Positions 17,396 to 26,838 of a stretch of DNA of 64,000 nt are shown one piece after another; the stretch's first letter is position 1, and the number at the start of each line of letters is the position of its first letter. A program made the position numbers and the translations under genes. Source of the stretch: Sphingomonadales bacterium (GTDB lineage: Bacteria > Pseudomonadota > Alphaproteobacteria > Sphingomonadales > Sphingomonadaceae); NCBI GenBank assembly GCA_004173185.1, contig SEFZ01000011.1:1-64000 (forward strand), given 5' to 3'. Below the pieces are notes generated by a model. It was not told where the DNA came from. It did no database searches and worked only from the letters and a program-made list of their open reading frames with translations.

Positions 17396-19030
17396 ATGGC
17401 GCGGTATATTTTCATCACCGGCGGCGTGGTCTCCTCGCTCGGTAAAGGTCTTATGGGTGCGAGCCTCGCGGCTCTGCTCCAGGCGCGGGGCTATAAGTGC
17501 CGCATTCGCAAGTTCGATCCGTATCTGAACGTCGATCCCGGCACGATGTCACCGCATCAGCATGGTGAGGTTTACGTGACCGACGATGGCGCGGAGACCG
17601 ATCTTGATCTCGGCCATTATGAGCGGTTTACCGGCGTTGCGTCGCGTCAGAGCGACAACATCACATCGGGCCGGATCTACCAGACGATCATCAATCGCGA
17701 GCGCAAGGGCGACTATCTGGGCGCTACCGTCCAGGTGATTCCGCACGTGACCGACGCGATCAAGGCGTTCGCGCAGGCCGATACGGATGATCTGGATTTC
17801 GTGCTGTGCGAGATCGGCGGCACCGTCGGCGATATCGAGTCGCTGCCCTTCGTCGAAGCGATTCGCCAGCTCCGCAACGATCTAGGCCGCAACAATTCGG
17901 TCAGCGTTCACCTGACGCTGGTGCCGTACATCGCTGCCGCCGGTGAATTGAAGACCAAGCCGACCCAGCACAGCGTTCGCGAACTGGCCTCGCTCGGCGT
18001 CCATGCCGATGTGATCGTCTGCCGCAGCGAGCGGCCGCTGCCGTCCAGCGATCGCGCCAAGATCGCCTTGTTCTGCAACGTGCCCGCCGCTGCCGTCATC
18101 CCTGCGCTCGACGCGGACACGATTTATGGCGTGCCGCTGCAATATCACCGCGAAGGCCTGGACACCGAAGTGCTGCGCGCATTCGGCATCGAGCCCGAAG
18201 GCGAACTCGATCTCTCAAGCTGGGCCGATATTGTCGATCGCGTCCAGAATCCCGAGGGCGAAGTCACGATCGGCGTGGTCGGAAAATATATGGGCGTTCC
18301 GGACGCCTATAAGTCGCTCACCGAGGCGCTGACGCATGGCGGCATCGCCAATCGCGTGAAGGTCAACATCCGTTGGCTCGACGCCGAATTGTTCGAGCAT
18401 GACGACCAGGACGAGATCACTGCGGCGCTCGAGCCGATGCACGGCATCCTCGTCCCCGGTGGCTTTGGCGAGCGCGGCAGCGAAGGCAAGATCGCCGGCG
18501 TGAAGTTTGCCCGCGAGCGCAAGGTGCCGTTCTTCGGCATTTGTCTCGGCATGCAGATGGCCTGCATCGAAGGCGTCCGCGCAGAGGGCATCGAAAATGC
18601 CTCGACCACCGAGTTCGGCGACACCGAAGAGCCGGTCGTTGGCATGATTACCGAGTGGATGACCACCGAGGGCCTGCAGAAGCGTGACGCGGATGGCGAC
18701 ATGGGCGGCACGATGCGGTTGGGCGCTTATCCGGCGAAGCTGGGTGGCAATTCCGTGGTCGCGTCGATCTATGGCGCGGAAGAGATTAGCGAGCGGCATC
18801 GCCATCGCTACGAGGTGAACACCCACTACAAGACCGTGCTGGAAAAGGGCGGGCTGGTATTTTCGGGCATGTCGCCGGACGGTTCACTGCCGGAGATCGT
18901 CGAGCGGCCGGACCATCCCTGGTTCGTCGGCGTGCAGTTCCATCCGGAACTTAAGTCCAAGCCGTTTGACCCGCACCCGCTGTTCGCGAGCTTCATTCAA
19001 GCCACGGTGCGGCAGTCTAGACTGGTTTAA
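17396..19030 (+). CDS. pyrG: CTP synthase (glutamine-hydrolysing)
   Basis: Aminates UTP to CTP with glutamine and ATP. The 544-residue product is complete: N-terminal synthetase domain starting [16 protein letters not shown] (P-loop 9-18), and C-terminal class I glutamine amidotransferase with the nucleophile in [12 protein letters not shown] and the His/Glu pair in [10 protein letters not shown]. It lies downstream of secG on the same strand. Confidence 0.98.
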   Translation: MARYIFITGGVVSSLGKGLMGASLAALLQARGYKCRIRKFDPYLNVDPGTMSPHQHGEVYVTDDGAETDLDLGHYERFTGVASRQSDNITSGRIYQTIINRERKGDYLGATVQVIPHVTDAIKAFAQADTDDLDFVLCEIGGTVGDIESLPFVEAIRQLRNDLGRNNSVSVHLTLVPYIAAAGELKTKPTQHSVRELASLGVHADVIVCRSERPLPSSDRAKIALFCNVPAAAVIPALDADTIYGVPLQYHREGLDTEVLRAFGIEPEGELDLSSWADIVDRVQNPEGEVTIGVVGKYMGVPDAYKSLTEALTHGGIANRVKVNIRWLDAELFEHDDQDEITAALEPMHGILVPGGFGERGSEGKIAGVKFARERKVPFFGICLGMQMACIEGVRAEGIENASTTEFGDTEEPVVGMITEWMTTEGLQKRDADGDMGGTMRLGAYPAKLGGNSVVASIYGAEEISERHRHRYEVNTHYKTVLEKGGLVFSGMSPDGSLPEIVERPDHPWFVGVQFHPELKSKPFDPHPLFASFIQATVRQSRLV

Positions 19031-19224
19031 GCAGCAGAGCGCGGACGCTCTGCCGAAAGGCCCGCGTCGCGTTCATATTCCTCGGCAAGTGCTTTTAATG
19101 CGATCGAAGTCTGGTGATCGGCAATGCCAATCGCCAGCCGCCGGCACTGCGCAGCCTTGTGCCGGAGCCGGTCCGCTTCTTCTCGCGGAACCTCGCCTTG
19201 TACTTGTTCAAACATGTTGTGCAT
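19027..19224 (-). CDS. small conserved protein of unknown function
   Basis: A 65-residue, charged, helical product ([17 protein letters not shown], then [17 protein letters not shown]). The pattern of a Cys-Arg helix followed by LxxLAxEYE is, as far as I recall, seen in many short alphaproteobacterial proteins, which supports a real gene. The start is ATG 19224, with GTG 19227 directly before it. It converges with pyrG, overlapping the stop region by 4 bases. Function unknown. Confidence 0.65.
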   Translation of the reverse strand: MHNMFEQVQGEVPREEADRLRHKAAQCRRLAIGIADHQTSIALKALAEEYERDAGLSAERPRSAA

Positions 19225-19303
19225 CACGCTTAACCACCCGCTTACTGCGGGCAGAAACGTTGATGGACATCAAGAGTTCCGGCCAAGCCGGCAAAAATGT
19301 GCG

Positions 19304-19342
19304 GAAAAAGCAAAGGGCGCCCGGACCGTGGTCCGAACGCCC
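19304..19342 (-). terminator. Rho-independent terminator after the Hsp20 gene
   Basis: Read leftward: GGGCG-TT-CGGAC, loop CACG, GTCCG-GG-CGCCC (19315-19342), followed by TTTGCTTTTT (19304-19314). It terminates the minus-strand Hsp20 gene that ends at 19389. Confidence 0.75.
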
Positions 19343-19388
19343 CCCGCCGCGGCACCCAAAGGGAGGAAGGCGCCGCTAGCCTTGTTTG

Positions 19389-19856
19389 TCAGGCCGCATC
19401 GGCCTGATGCGCGATCGAAGCCGTTTCAACGGCGCCATTCACGGCAATCTTCTTGGGCTTCATGGCCTCGGGGATCTCGCGCACCAGCTCGATCACCAAC
19501 AGGCCATCGGACAGATCGGCGCGCTCGACGCGGACGAAATCGGCAAGCTCGAAGCGGCGCTCAAAGCTGCGATTCGCAATGCCGAGATGCAGATAATCGC
19601 CCTGATTATTCTCGTTCTCGCCGGCTTTTCTGCCCGCCACGAGCAGCAGATTCTGCTGCGCCGTGATGTCGATCTCGCCGGGCTTGAAACCAGCCACGGC
19701 AAGCGTGATTCGGTAGCGGTCTTCAGAGACGCGCTCGAGATTGAACGGCGGATAATTTTCGCCCGCGGATTGGCGCGCACTGGCTTCGAGTAAATCGAAA
19801 AGGCGATCAAAACCGATGGTTGAGCGACGAAAGGGGGTAAAATCGAATTGACGCAT
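19389..19856 (-). CDS. small heat-shock protein, Hsp20/IbpA family
   Basis: ATP-independent holdase chaperone. The 155-residue product has the IbpA-type N-terminus (FDFTPFRRSTIGFDRLFDLL), an alpha-crystallin domain (ERVSEDRYRITLAVAGFKPG ... LLLVAGRK ... ELVREI), and a C-terminal I-x-V motif (KKIAVNG) used for oligomer contacts. A good RpoH-like promoter lies about 95 bases upstream and a terminator follows, so it is a single-gene transcript. Confidence 0.93.
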   Translation of the reverse strand: MRQFDFTPFRRSTIGFDRLFDLLEASARQSAGENYPPFNLERVSEDRYRITLAVAGFKPGEIDITAQQNLLLVAGRKAGENENNQGDYLHLGIANRSFERRFELADFVRVERADLSDGLLVIELVREIPEAMKPKKIAVNGAVETASIAHQADAA

Positions 19857-19950
19857 TCAAAGCCTCTTATCGAGCGAGTTGAACCTACAAAGACGCCCGG
19901 CCGCAGCCGCTGCGTCCTTGCCGCGGCCCAATAGGCGCCGCGGTTTTTAC

Positions 19951-19980
19951 AATTTGGGTGGGCGGAGCGTTGGTTTCAAG
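19951..19980 (-). promoter_or_regulatory. candidate RpoH (sigma32) promoter for the Hsp20 gene
   Basis: Reading leftward, CTTGAAA (19974-19980) is a perfect heat-shock -35, followed at the expected distance by CCCAAATT (19951-19958), a fair match to the -10. Its position ahead of an Hsp20 gene supports the call. Confidence 0.5.
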
Positions 19981-20103
19981 AGCGACCAATCGGGTGGTTT
20001 CCGGGCCGGGCAACGCGCGCTTTGGCTTCCCCAAGATTAGCTTGCTCGCTAAACCATACCAAATAAGTGGAGATTAAGCGCGACATCAAAAAAGGGATCT
20101 TTC

Positions 20104-22566
20104 ATGCGTTTCGCCAAGCTCACACTTTCGCTGCTCGCCGGTATTTCCCCGCTCGCCGCGCACGGCCAGATCGTTACCGCTCCGGTCGAGGAACAGGGAG
20201 CGTCGACCGCTCCGGGCGATCAGGATCGGACCCCCGAAGAGGTTCAGCGCAGCTCGGTCGCATCCGACATCGTCGTAACGGCGCGCCGCCGCGCGGAGCA
20301 GGTGCAGGACGTGCCGATCCCGATTTCGGTGGTGGGTGTGAAGGAGCTGGACAGCACCGGCAGCTTCAACGTCCAGCGGCTCCAGCAGCTTCAGCCGACG
20401 CTGCAATTCTATTCGACAAACCCGCGCAATTCGTCGGTCAACATCCGCGGCATCGGCGCGCCTCTGGGTCTCACCAATGACGGCATCGATCAGGGCGTCG
20501 GCGTCTATATCGACCAGGTTTATTTCAGCCGCGTCGCGGTCGCCACGCTCGATTTCCTCGACGTGCAGCAGGTGGAAACGCTGCGCGGACCGCAGGGCAC
20601 ACTCTATGGCAAGAACACCGTGGCCGGCGCGATCGCGATCACCAGCAAGGCACCGAGCTTCCATTTTGAGGGCCGCTCCGAGGTCACTTTGGGCAGCCTC
20701 GATCTGAAGCAGGCCAAGGCGTCGGTGTCCGGCCCCTTGAGCGACACGGTCGCCGTTCGTCTGGGTCTGTCCTCCACCAGCCGTCGCGGCACGATCTACA
20801 ATGTGGCGAGCCGCCGTTACGTCAACGAGCAGGACAATCTCGGTGTGCGCGGCGCGATCCTGTGGAACGCTGCCGACAATCTGAAGCTTACTTTGTCAGG
20901 CGACTATAACCGCCAGAACCCCGAATGCTGCGCCCAGATCTATGTGCGCAATGGCCCCACCCAGCGCGCCGCCAACCGCCAATATGCGGCCCTGACCGCA
21001 GCCTTTGGCTATGCGGTGCCCAGCACCAACCCATTCGATCGGCTGACCGATGTCGATGCCGAATTGAACGCGCTCAATATCTTGGGCGGCGCGTCGCTGC
21101 GCGGCGAGCTCGATCTCGGCTCCGGTACGCTGACTTCGGTCTCCGCATGGCGCTTCTGGGACTGGGGCCCGGCCAACGATCGTGACTTCACCGGCCTGCC
21201 GATCACCACGCTGTCGCAAAACCCGACCAAGCAGAACCAGTTCACCCAGGAATTCCGCTATGCGGGCGAGGGCAATGGCTTTGACTATGTGCTTGGCGCC
21301 TTCGGTTTCTATCAGGACATCCACACCACCGGCGTCCAGCAGCAGGGTTCGGCCGCGAGCCGCTGGCTGCTCGCACCAAGCAACGCGCTGTCCAACGACC
21401 CGAGCGTGTTGAACGGCCTGACCGCTGAGAACGATATCCGCCTCAAGAATTTCAGCGGGGCGCTGTTCGCCAAGTTCAACTGGAACGTCGCGGACAAGAT
21501 CACCGTCTCGCCGGGTGTGCGGATCAACTATGACGATAAGGTCGGCAGCTATGTCAGCATCGTCCGCGATTCGGCGGGCGTGCTCGTCCCCTATAGCGGC
21601 GGTACCGCGCGCCAGGCTGCGCAGCGCGAGGCGATCCAGCCCCAGGCCTTCAACAACGAAGCCTATCGCGCCTGGAACCTCTCTTACGATCTGACGCTGT
21701 CGTACAAGCCGTCACGCGACGTGCTGCTTTACGCAACCTACGCCCACACGTTCAAATCGGGCGGTCTGAACCTCAACGGCGTTCCCGTGGTGAGCGGCGT
21801 TGTCCAGACCAGCCTCGCGCAGGTCGCGCCGGAACAGGTCGATCACTTCGAACTTGGTGCGAAAACCCAGTTCTGGGACCGCAAGGCGACGTTCAACGTC
21901 ACCGGCTACTGGACCAGCATCAAGGATTATCAGGCCGTCGTGAACAACGGCGCAAACTCTACGCTGCGCGGCTATCTCGCCAATGCAGGTTCGGTTCGCG
22001 TGCGCGGCGTGGAAGCGGATTTCTCGCTGCGCCCGACCAAGAACCTCAGCCTCTATATCAACGGCGCCTATACCGATCACGAATATGTCGAGTTCGTCAA
22101 CGCGCCGTGCCCGCCCGAGCGTTCGGGCGGTACTGCTGCACCGCTGGGCAGCGCGGGCGGCACGCCCGGCGTTCCCGGCCAGCTCAGCCCGGTGGTCTGC
22201 GATATTTCGGGCCAGTGGCTGCCCGGCATCTCGAACTGGGCGTTCTCGTATGGCGGCGAATATAACGTCCCCGCCAAGGTCTTCGATCTCGACGGCGAAT
22301 TCTATATCGGCGCCGACGCCAGCTCGCGTTCCAAATTCTCGTCGAACGCTTCGCGATCGATCTACACGGACATCAACGGCTACACGCTGGCGAATGCCCG
22401 CATCGGTTTCCGCACCGATGATTTCAATCTGTTCGGCTGGGTCCGCAACGCGCTGGACGAGAAATATTACGACGTCCTCGCGACCACGCCGGGCAACACC
22501 GGCCTGATTGCCGGCCAGCCCGGCGATCCGCGGACTTATGGCTTCACGATCAGCAAGGCTTTCTGA
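20104..22566 (+). CDS. TonB-dependent outer-membrane receptor
   Basis: An 820-residue receptor: signal peptide to about residue 22 (SPLAAHGQ), a TonB-box-like segment (SDIVVTARRR), a plug domain (VQDVPIPISVVG ... NIRGIG ... VETLRGPQGTLYGKNTVAGA, about 60-185), and a 22-strand barrel ending in the aromatic C-terminus TISKAF. It imports a large substrate across the outer membrane using TonB energy. The sequence resembles the large sphingomonad receptor group not restricted to siderophores; the substrate cannot be told. It stands alone; a terminator-like element follows. Confidence 0.9.
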   Translation: MRFAKLTLSLLAGISPLAAHGQIVTAPVEEQGASTAPGDQDRTPEEVQRSSVASDIVVTARRRAEQVQDVPIPISVVGVKELDSTGSFNVQRLQQLQPTLQFYSTNPRNSSVNIRGIGAPLGLTNDGIDQGVGVYIDQVYFSRVAVATLDFLDVQQVETLRGPQGTLYGKNTVAGAIAITSKAPSFHFEGRSEVTLGSLDLKQAKASVSGPLSDTVAVRLGLSSTSRRGTIYNVASRRYVNEQDNLGVRGAILWNAADNLKLTLSGDYNRQNPECCAQIYVRNGPTQRAANRQYAALTAAFGYAVPSTNPFDRLTDVDAELNALNILGGASLRGELDLGSGTLTSVSAWRFWDWGPANDRDFTGLPITTLSQNPTKQNQFTQEFRYAGEGNGFDYVLGAFGFYQDIHTTGVQQQGSAASRWLLAPSNALSNDPSVLNGLTAENDIRLKNFSGALFAKFNWNVADKITVSPGVRINYDDKVGSYVSIVRDSAGVLVPYSGGTARQAAQREAIQPQAFNNEAYRAWNLSYDLTLSYKPSRDVLLYATYAHTFKSGGLNLNGVPVVSGVVQTSLAQVAPEQVDHFELGAKTQFWDRKATFNVTGYWTSIKDYQAVVNNGANSTLRGYLANAGSVRVRGVEADFSLRPTKNLSLYINGAYTDHEYVEFVNAPCPPERSGGTAAPLGSAGGTPGVPGQLSPVVCDISGQWLPGISNWAFSYGGEYNVPAKVFDLDGEFYIGADASSRSKFSSNASRSIYTDINGYTLANARIGFRTDDFNLFGWVRNALDEKYYDVLATTPGNTGLIAGQPGDPRTYGFTISKAF

Positions 22567-23042
22567 TCGGGACGGTCTGACGGACGGATAAGAGCTTGCG
22601 TCGTGCCATGGCCGGGCGGCGCAGGAGGGGAGGAGGGGCGCGCACGCATGCTCCTTCTCCCTTTTTCTAATATCGTGATCCGGGCCTTCGCCGCGACGAC
22701 GCCAAAACGAAAACGGCCGGACTGTTTCCAGCCCGGCCGCCTGCGTGACGATTGCGCGTCAGCCCCCTTTGTCAGGCCTCGCCCACACGTTCGTTCTTGC
22801 CAACGAACGGGACTAAGCCCTCCCCGAACCACGGCCTTTACTGCCTGCGTTTCGACAGGGGTTTGCTACGAGCGGTTGTCGGCTTTGTCACCGGCTTTGG
22901 CATAGGTTGCGACAGTTTGACCGCGCCCTGTGGCGATTCCGCAACAGCCCTTTGCGCGGTAGGAATTGGCGAGGGGCGTTGCGGGGATTAGGCACACACC
23001 CTAGAGCCTAAAGACAATGACGCAGCATCCTTTGGAAACTCC
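22567..23042. other. 476-base intergenic region with three inverted repeats
   Basis: No convincing gene. It holds a G/A-rich stem followed by CCCTTTTTC (about 22622-22666), a likely terminator for the TonB receptor gene; an inverted repeat CGGCCGG / CCCGGCCG at 22714-22739, preceded by AAAACGAAAA, which would act leftward; and a perfect 8-base hairpin CGTTCGTT-CTTGCC-AACGAACG at 22788-22809. The last 200 bases should contain the lolC/E promoter, which I could not define. Confidence 0.5.
22622..22666 (+). terminator. possible terminator after the TonB receptor gene
   Basis: GGGGAGGAG pairs imperfectly with CTCCTTCTCCC, followed by TTTTTC. The stem has bulges, so confidence is moderate. Confidence 0.4.
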
Positions 23043-24293
23043 ATGCTGATTTCGCGCTACGAGCGCATGATCGCCCGCCGCTATCTGCTGCCCGGGCGCA
23101 GCGAAGCATTCATCGCAGTGGTCGCCGGATTCAGCCTTGTCGCGGTGATGCTTGGCGTCGCGGCGCTGATCATCGTGATGAGCGTGATGAACGGCTTCCG
23201 CGCCGAACTGTTCGACAAGATCACCGGACTGAACGGCCATGCCGTGATCCAGGGCTATGGCGGCCAGATGCGGGATTGGCGGCAGGTTATCGCCGATGCC
23301 AAGGCGACGCCGGGCGTAACCGATGCGACTCCGCTGATCGAGCAGCCGCTGTTCGCCAGCAACAATGGCCGGGTCGAATTCGCGCAGGTTCGCGGGATGC
23401 GCATCGAGGACATCCTCAACAACCCGTCACTCAAGGGCAAGGAAGTGCTCGGCTCGCTCAAGGACCTTGTCCCCGGTGGCGAACAGGTGGCGATCGGCAG
23501 CCGCCTTGCCGAATCGCTTGGTGCTACGGTCGGCAGCAGCATTTCGATCATCAATCCGCAGGGTGCAACCACCCCTTTCGGCACGATGTTCCGCACCGTG
23601 CAATATAAGGTCGCAGCGATCTTTGAAGTCGGCATCTATGATTTCGACAAGATCTTCGTGATCATGCCGATGGAGGATGCGCAGACCCTGTTGCTGCTCG
23701 GCGACGGCGTCTCGATGGTCGAGCTCGATACCGAGGATGCCGACAAGGTCGGGACGATCCTCGCGCCGCTGGTGGAGAAGGTCGGCAGTCGCGGCCAGAT
23801 CACCGATTGGCGCATGATGAATCGCGAACTTTTCGAGGCGCTGTCGGTCGATCGTATCGTCTCGTTCACGGTGCTTTCGATCATCCTGATCGTGGCCGCG
23901 TTCAACATCGTCTCATCGCTGATCATGCTGGTTCGTGCCAAGAACCGCGACATTGCGGTGCTGCGAACGATGGGCGCGTCGCGCGCGGCGCTGATGCGAA
24001 TCTTCATCACGGTTGGCACGGCGATCGGAGCGCTCGGCGTTGCCGCAGGCGGCCTGCTCGGCTTCCTCGTCATCACGTTTCGCGCCCAGGTCGTCTGGTT
24101 CATCGGGCTGGTCACCGGCACGCAGATCTGGGACCCCTCGATGCGCTTCCTTACCGAACTGCCCGCGCGCACCGATCCGTTCGAGACGATCGGCATCTGC
24201 GTAATGGCGCTATTGTTCTGCTTCCTCGCCACGCTCTATCCGGCGTGGAAGGCGGCGAGCACCGATCCGGTACAGGTGCTTCGTTATGAATAG
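23043..24293 (+). CDS. lipoprotein-releasing ABC transporter permease, LolC/LolE family
   Basis: Inner-membrane part of the complex that extracts lipoproteins and hands them to LolA. The 416-residue product has the classic layout: one N-terminal membrane segment ([20 protein letters not shown]), a large periplasmic MacB_PCD-like domain, then three membrane helices of the FtsX domain, including [21 protein letters not shown] with the coupling motif RTMGAS. Only one permease gene is present here, followed immediately by lolD. The pump could be a homodimer or have its partner elsewhere. Confidence 0.92.
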   Translation: MLISRYERMIARRYLLPGRSEAFIAVVAGFSLVAVMLGVAALIIVMSVMNGFRAELFDKITGLNGHAVIQGYGGQMRDWRQVIADAKATPGVTDATPLIEQPLFASNNGRVEFAQVRGMRIEDILNNPSLKGKEVLGSLKDLVPGGEQVAIGSRLAESLGATVGSSISIINPQGATTPFGTMFRTVQYKVAAIFEVGIYDFDKIFVIMPMEDAQTLLLLGDGVSMVELDTEDADKVGTILAPLVEKVGSRGQITDWRMMNRELFEALSVDRIVSFTVLSIILIVAAFNIVSSLIMLVRAKNRDIAVLRTMGASRAALMRIFITVGTAIGALGVAAGGLLGFLVITFRAQVVWFIGLVTGTQIWDPSMRFLTELPARTDPFETIGICVMALLFCFLATLYPAWKAASTDPVQVLRYE

Positions 24294-24309
24294 TGTTGAA
24301 GGACGCGCC

Positions 24310-24990
24310 GTGAACGGCACTGAGGCAATCCTCCAGACCCGCGCTTTGAAGCGCAGCTTCACGCAGGGTGAGGCCACGATCGAGGTGCTTCGTGGCATCG
24401 ATCTTGATATCCAGCCGGGCGAAATCGTCGGCCTGCTCGGCCCTTCGGGCTCGGGTAAATCCACGCTGCTACAGGCGGTTGGCCTGCTCGAGGGTGGCTT
24501 CGAAGGCTCTATTCGAATCGCTGGCAAGGAAGCGGCGCAGCTCGACAGCCCGGGCCGCACTGCGGTCCGCCGGGATAGTCTGGGTTTTATCTACCAGTTC
24601 CATCACCTTCTGCCCGATTTCAACGCGATCGAGAATGTCGTGCTGCCGCAGATGATCCACGGCTCCACCCGCGTCGATGCGGACACGCGCGCCGCGCATC
24701 TGCTCACCACGCTCGGTCTCGGCAACCGCCTGACCCACCGGCCGAACCAGCTTTCCGGCGGCGAGCAGCAGCGCGTCGCCGTCGCCCGCGCGCTCGCCAA
24801 TCGCCCGGCGCTGGTGCTGGCCGACGAGCCCACCGGCAATCTGGATGAGGCGACCGCAGGCAAGGTCTTCGCCGAATTCCTCAATCTCGTTCGCGGCGAA
24901 GGCTCGGCGGCGTTGATCGCTACGCATAACGAGCGACTTGCCGAACGGATGGACCGCGTCGTGCGGCTGCATGACGGCGTACTGGAATAA
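24310..24990 (+). CDS. lolD: lipoprotein-releasing ABC transporter ATPase LolD
   Basis: Drives lipoprotein release together with the preceding permease. Walker A is [13 protein letters not shown], the Q-loop is [11 protein letters not shown], the signature [15 protein letters not shown], Walker [13 protein letters not shown] and the H-loop ATHNERLA. I choose GTG 24310 because GAAGGA lies 6 bases upstream and the protein then opens [17 protein letters not shown], as LolD usually does. An ATG at 24286, overlapping the permease by 8 bases, would add eight residues. Followed by gpx after 11 bases. Confidence 0.95.
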   Translation: MNGTEAILQTRALKRSFTQGEATIEVLRGIDLDIQPGEIVGLLGPSGSGKSTLLQAVGLLEGGFEGSIRIAGKEAAQLDSPGRTAVRRDSLGFIYQFHHLLPDFNAIENVVLPQMIHGSTRVDADTRAAHLLTTLGLGNRLTHRPNQLSGGEQQRVAVARALANRPALVLADEPTGNLDEATAGKVFAEFLNLVRGEGSAALIATHNERLAERMDRVVRLHDGVLE

Positions 24991-25001
24991 GGATAGGGCG
25001 C

Positions 25002-25478
25002 ATGACCGCGATCACCGAAATCCCCGTGAACACCAAGACCGGCGAGGCGGACCTTTCGGCCTATGCGGGGCAGGTGCTGTTGATCGTCAACACGGCCTCG
25101 AAATGCGGATTCACCCCGCAATATGAGGGGCTGGAGGCGCTGTATCGCAAATATAAGGATCGCGGCTTCGCGGTGCTGGCCTTCCCGTGCAACCAGTTCG
25201 GCGCGCAGGAACCGGGCGATGCGGCGGAAATCGCGAACTTCTGTTCGCTCACCTATGACGTGACTTTCCCGGTCTTTCCCAAGATCGACGTGAACGGGCC
25301 GCAGGCGGCGCCCCTGTTCGAGCATCTCAAGGCCGAAGCGCCGGGGCTGCTGGGGTCGAAGGGGATCAAGTGGAACTTCACCAAGTTCCTCGTCGATCGC
25401 GCGGGCAAGACCGTCGAGCGCTATGCGCCGACCACGAAGCCCGATTCGATCGAAGCCGATATCGAGAAGCTGCTCTAG
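25002..25478 (+). CDS. glutathione peroxidase family protein
   Basis: A 158-residue thiol peroxidase that reduces peroxides. The catalytic Cys35 is in NTASKCGFTPQY, Gln in FPCNQFGAQEPG and Trp in KWNFTKFLVD, the family triad. It uses Cys rather than selenocysteine, as in BtuE-type bacterial enzymes, many of which use thioredoxin rather than glutathione. It lies 11 bases after lolD and is likely cotranscribed. Confidence 0.93.
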   Translation: MTAITEIPVNTKTGEADLSAYAGQVLLIVNTASKCGFTPQYEGLEALYRKYKDRGFAVLAFPCNQFGAQEPGDAAEIANFCSLTYDVTFPVFPKIDVNGPQAAPLFEHLKAEAPGLLGSKGIKWNFTKFLVDRAGKTVERYAPTTKPDSIEADIEKLL

Positions 25479-25518
25479 CGCAATCTGCTCCCCTCTTTTA
25501 CGCGGAGGGGCATGATGC

Positions 25519-25562
25519 AGCGCAAGTGGTGGGGCGGGAGGAGGGCACCCCACCACCGCGCT
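25519..25562. repeat. REP-like inverted repeat between gpx and the next gene
   Basis: AGCGCAAGTGGTGGGG (25519-25534) and CCCCACCACCGCGCT (25548-25562) form a near-perfect 15-base stem. A second perfect hairpin, GGATCTTC-TCTT-GAAGATCC, follows at 25595-25614. They lie between two convergent genes and may serve as a bidirectional terminator, though no long T run follows. Confidence 0.5.
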
Positions 25563-25623
25563 TGGGGACTGCGTGCCCGGCAAGAGGCACGCCAGGATCT
25601 TCTCTTGAAGATCCCGCGCCCCC

Positions 25624-26049
25624 TTACCGATTGCCTGCGTGCGGCAGGCAAATCACATATTGTCCGTTGGCTTCGATGCCCGGCGTATCGGCATTCTCGT
25701 CGCCTTCGATCAGCGAGCGCAGCCCGGCGAGCATGCCGATCATGCTGCCGGCGGCCTTGAGCGGCCGACCGCGCGGATCGCGGCGGGGTTTGGGACGCGC
25801 GCCGCGCGGTTCGCGGCGGCGCGGCGGCGGCGCCATGCGCTGCATGCGTCCCGCGACCGAAGCGGCATCGCCTTCGCGCCCGAATTCCCGCCAGACAACG
25901 CGGAACCCCTTGGGCACTTCGGTCCAGTCGCCATCTTCGCTGCGGATCAGATCGCAGCTGCAACGGTGGCAGATTGCGAAGTCCAGGCCCTGATTTTGGT
26001 GGTGTGTCGTACCGGCAGTGTGGCCGGCGATTGTACAAAGGATAGTCAT
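25624..26049 (-). CDS. conserved protein of unknown function with a Cys cluster
   Basis: A 141-residue product without signal peptide. Near the N-terminus HTAGTTHHQNQ and CHRCSC give a His/Cys cluster that could bind zinc. The middle (residues 70-92) is Arg/Pro-rich and disordered, and the C-terminus holds a short hydrophobic segment. It is one base away from the MraZ-like gene on the same strand, so the two form a leftward pair. I do not recognise the family. Confidence 0.65.
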   Translation of the reverse strand: MTILCTIAGHTAGTTHHQNQGLDFAICHRCSCDLIRSEDGDWTEVPKGFRVVWREFGREGDAASVAGRMQRMAPPPRRREPRGARPKPRRDPRGRPLKAAGSMIGMLAGLRSLIEGDENADTPGIEANGQYVICLPHAGNR

Positions 26050-26050
26050 C

Positions 26051-26527
26051 TCAATGCACTCCCTGTGCGCTTAGAGAATCGAAACGAAAGGTGGCGAGTT
26101 CCCGGAATTGTTCGTCGTCGCATTGCATTGCGATCTGTGGGTTCCAGATTTCGAAGCTGTCGCCGGTGCCGACGAACAGAGCGTGACTGCCGATTTTGCC
26201 GAGGTGGCGCATCGCAGCAGAAAGGGTGAGCCGGGCGGCGTCGCGCGGCATGCGATCCGTGAGCGCGAAGCTGCGCCGCATCCGGTTATAATGGCCGCGG
26301 GCATCCTCGCCGCGCGCTTCGCCGTCCAGCCGGCGGCGCTCGTTGCGCTCGGCAAGGCGGGCGAGATGATCGCGGCCATAGCCGATCAGACAGGCGTCTG
26401 ATTCATGCTTGGCGACAAGGATATCGGCAGGGTCGCTCGCGATGGCTTCGTTAAGGAATGCGGGGATAGCGATGCTGCCATCCGCACCCACTTCACAAAT
26501 CTCGCTGCCTAGAAAAAACACACTCAT
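26051..26527 (-). CDS. MraZ-like (AbrB-fold) protein
   Basis: A 158-residue product with two halves resembling the MraZ double AbrB fold: FFLGSEICEVGADGSIAIPA at the start and MRHLGKIGSHALFVGTGDSFEIWNPQ near the end. MraZ represses the division/cell-wall operon in other bacteria and normally precedes rsmH; here the neighbours are an unknown gene and, divergently, dnaE. The DNA-binding residues look diverged, so this may be a paralogue rather than the true MraZ. Confidence 0.6.
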   Translation of the reverse strand: MSVFFLGSEICEVGADGSIAIPAFLNEAIASDPADILVAKHESDACLIGYGRDHLARLAERNERRRLDGEARGEDARGHYNRMRRSFALTDRMPRDAARLTLSAAMRHLGKIGSHALFVGTGDSFEIWNPQIAMQCDDEQFRELATFRFDSLSAQGVH

Positions 26528-26838
26528 ACTCGCCTCGACTCGGTTTCCCTAAGGCTAACCCGTTGTAATGCATCGCTGCATGCTGGCTGCCTTATTCACG
26601 CCATAATAGCGCCCGAATCTGGCCCTCCGATGAACCGTTCCGTTTGAACGACGAAACGTGTTAACCATGTTTTGATCTAAATCAGGATTGTCCGCTATTC
26701 CGTGCGGACCCCTTCCGAGACTCGCCGTAAGGGCTGCCCCTTAAGTACTGCGCGGATATGCAAGGATTTTTCCAAATCCTGTGGATGAATCCTGCCTGCG
26801 CGCTGGTCATAACGGGCGCCAAACCCTAGCTTGTGCGT
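26528..26838. other. intergenic region between divergent MraZ-like gene and dnaE
   Basis: No gene seen. The 311 bases hold an FNR-like palindrome (26672-26685), two GACTC sites that fit the CcrM target GANTC (near 26536 and 26719), a TAAGGG-CTGC-CCTTA hairpin, and the hairpin AGGATTT-TTCC-AAATCCT just before the dnaE start region. Promoters for both genes must lie here. Confidence 0.5.
26672..26685. promoter_or_regulatory. FNR/FixK-like box
   Basis: TTGATCTAAATCAG matches the FNR consensus TTGAT-N4-ATCAA at 9 of 10 defined positions. It lies about 145 bases upstream of both divergent genes, so the target is unclear. Confidence 0.35.

Noticed and set aside
19920..19949. Hairpin CCGCGG ... CCGCGG followed by TTTTT, upstream of the Hsp20 gene
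   Set aside because: It looks like a terminator for rightward transcription, but no rightward gene ends there; it may simply lie in the Hsp20 leader.
22536..22832. 98-codon minus-strand frame downstream of the TonB receptor
   Set aside because: Runs across two hairpins and a terminator-like element; Arg/Pro-rich with no recognisable features.
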